A DNA stretch of 6,721 bases from Lentisphaerota bacterium. GTDB taxonomy: Bacteria; Verrucomicrobiota; Kiritimatiellia; JAAZAB01. Every line of letters starts with the position of its first letter. The stretch's first letter is position 1. The stretch spans positions 1-6,721 of the forward strand of contig JACPGN010000081.1 in assembly GCA_016182435.1 (NCBI GenBank), written 5' to 3'. The notes beneath the pieces were generated by a model. The model was given only the letters and a program-made list of their open reading frames with translations. It had not been told where the DNA came from and ran no database searches. Below are positions 5,671 through 6,721 of the stretch, one piece after another. The translations under genes were made by a program, and so were the position numbers.

Positions 5671-6594
5671 ATGAAGCAACTATTGCGGGCGACTTTGCTG
5701 GCCCTTCTGCTTCTGGCCATCGTGGCCGGTATCTGGTGGTGGGTACGCAGCCGCGCGCCGGACCTGGTCTGGACGGCCATTGACGTGAACTACCTGAGCG
5801 AGCACGGCGAGGGCGATGCCCATTTATTGCAGATCAACCGCACCAATTTTTTTCTAATTGATACCGGCTATCCCCTTTACGCGCCGCGCCTGATAAGTTT
5901 TCTCCAGGAGCAAGGTGTCCGCCGGCTGGCCGCCGTGATTATCAGCCACGGCCACAGCGACCATTACGGCGGATTGATTCCTATTCTGCAATCAACCATC
6001 GCCGTGGAGCGCGTCTATTTCAACCTGCCGCCCCCGGAGTTGGCAACTAACGAATGGTGGGGCTGCTCCGCGGAGGACCTGGCTGCCATTCAGAGCGAAC
6101 TGCGCGAGCGCAACATTCCGCTTCTGGCCCTAACCGATCAGAGCCGCTGGACGTTCCGCAACGATATCACGCTTAAGGTGCTCTATGCTTATGATGGACT
6201 GCATACTCCCATTGGCCGCACCGACATCAACGATATGTCGGCGATTATGCTGCTAACCCACCGGCGTCTGAAATACCTGTTTACCGGCGACCTGAATAGC
6301 GCGCTCGGCCACTATGTAACTGTTCAAAACCGAGTAGTGCCGCTCAAAGCGGATATTCTGAAAGTGCCGCATCATGGCGCCGAGTCGTTGCCGGACAACG
6401 ACTTTTTCGAGGCGGTTGCTCCAGCGGTGATGATCGTTCCCTCAGCGAAGGGAATGTGGCTCTCCGAGCGCTGTCAGCGCCTGCGCCTCCGGGCGGATAC
6501 CTGTCCAACGTTTGTCACCGGACTGCATGGCGACATTGCAGTTGAATCCTCGGGCTACTCCTATCGCATCAAAACCCGTCGCCATCAGCAATAG
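5671..6594 (+). CDS. Membrane-anchored ComEC-like metallo-beta-lactamase-fold hydrolase
   Basis: The 307-aa product resembles the stand-alone version of the hydrolase domain at the C-terminus of the DNA-uptake protein ComEC. Residues 3-24 form a hydrophobic anchor or uncleaved signal after M-K, with a WWW cluster at its end, so the domain should face outside the cytoplasmic membrane. DVNYLSEHGEGDAHLLQ (38-54) followed by FFLIDTGYP (60-68) corresponds to the ComEC D.G.GDA...LIDTG core. SHGHSDHYGG (92-101) gives the metal ligands H93, H95, D97 and H98; NDMSAIMLL (187-195), FTGD (D207) and KVPHHG (H234/H235) complete the active site. All expected residues are present. A phosphodiesterase/nuclease activity is plausible by family, but the substrate is unknown. 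The ATG at 5671 is fixed by GAGGAG 6 nt upstream; an in-frame TTG at 5641 lies inside the protease gene and lacks support. It is coupled to the M48 gene and ends the cluster. No full ComEC permease is nearby. Confidence 0.9.
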   Translation: MKQLLRATLLALLLLAIVAGIWWWVRSRAPDLVWTAIDVNYLSEHGEGDAHLLQINRTNFFLIDTGYPLYAPRLISFLQEQGVRRLAAVIISHGHSDHYGGLIPILQSTIAVERVYFNLPPPELATNEWWGCSAEDLAAIQSELRERNIPLLALTDQSRWTFRNDITLKVLYAYDGLHTPIGRTDINDMSAIMLLTHRRLKYLFTGDLNSALGHYVTVQNRVVPLKADILKVPHHGAESLPDNDFFEAVAPAVMIVPSAKGMWLSERCQRLRLRADTCPTFVTGLHGDIAVESSGYSYRIKTRRHQQ

Positions 6595-6642
6595 AAGTCC
6601 CCCACCACTCAGGCCTTAGACGCTTTCCCGTCAGGGCTGCGT

Positions 6643-6700
6643 CATTCTTGCGGCTCACCAGGGCTGGTTCGCCTCACCTGGTGCGATTTCTTCGAGAATG
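6643..6700. repeat. Nested inverted repeats downstream of the hydrolase gene
   Basis: CATTCT (6643-6648) is complementary to AGAATG (6695-6700), and inside it CACCAGG (6656-6662) is complementary to CCTGGTG (6677-6683) around a 14-nt loop. The inner part also holds a near-direct repeat, CGGCTCACC (6651-6659) and CGCCTCACC (6670-6678). The only T-rich tract after the inner stem is ATTTCTT, so it would be at best a weak terminator for the lemA cluster. The nested symmetry suggests a palindromic repeat element or an mRNA 3'-end structure. The rest of 6595-6642 shows nothing clear. Confidence 0.45.
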
Positions 6701-6721
6701 GGTAGGGCGCGGCGTCTCGCC
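6700..6721. other. Possible edge of a dispersed GC-rich repeat
   Basis: The window ends in GGGTAGGGCGCGGCGTCTCGCC, whose last part GGCGTCTCGCC is a 4-bp stem with a TCT loop. It resembles GC-rich intergenic repeat motifs of the GGTAGGGCG...GCC kind that I recall from PVC-group genomes. The element, if real, is cut by the window edge, so this is a weak call from memory. Confidence 0.2.

Overview
The window looks like GC-rich chromosomal DNA from a bacterium. It holds five protein-coding genes (one cut by the left edge), one tRNA gene and several intergenic inverted-repeat elements. No rRNA, CRISPR array, phage gene or transposase gene is visible. The lineage cannot be fixed from the sequence. 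The dispersed-looking palindromic repeats between genes remind me of those I associate with PVC-group bacteria (Verrucomicrobiota, Lentisphaerota and relatives), but that is recollection and not evidence.

Layout. (1) At 2-985 (+) is the C-terminal ~85% of an acyl-CoA dehydrogenase, with both family signatures and the catalytic Glu. (2) At 987-1144 is a 158-bp MITE-like element with ~18-bp terminal inverted repeats and a 4-bp direct repeat TGAA. One copy of that repeat includes the dehydrogenase stop codon, and the element contains a strong intrinsic terminator. (3) At 1171-2583 (-) is an NCS2/AzgA-type purine permease, convergent with the dehydrogenase. (4) At 2667-2740 (-) is tRNA-Arg(CCT), 83 bp upstream of the permease on the same strand. 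(5) At 2741-2899 is a divergent regulatory region with a consensus-like sigma70 promoter pointing right and a weaker one pointing left towards the tRNA, their -35 boxes overlapping. (6) At 2900-6594 (+) is a three-gene cluster: lemA, a long membrane M48 metalloprotease with a large C-terminal extension, and a membrane-anchored ComEC-like metallo-beta-lactamase-fold hydrolase. A palindromic element lies between lemA and the protease. The protease stop codon overlaps the hydrolase ribosome binding site. (7) The last 127 bp carry nested inverted repeats and a possible fragment of another dispersed element.

How the genes relate. The dehydrogenase (fatty acid or amino-acid acyl-CoA oxidation) and the permease (uptake of purine bases) are separate metabolic units that meet tail to tail. 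The lemA-M48 pair is a recurrent bacterial association, thought to act at the cytoplasmic membrane in envelope or protein quality control. The linked, apparently co-translated ComEC-like hydrolase is the less usual member, and suggests a membrane-surface hydrolase (perhaps nuclease-like) produced together with the protease. The most notable non-coding structures are the terminator-bearing MITE-like insert at the dehydrogenase stop codon and the 16-bp perfect inverted repeat inside the lemA-M48 spacer.
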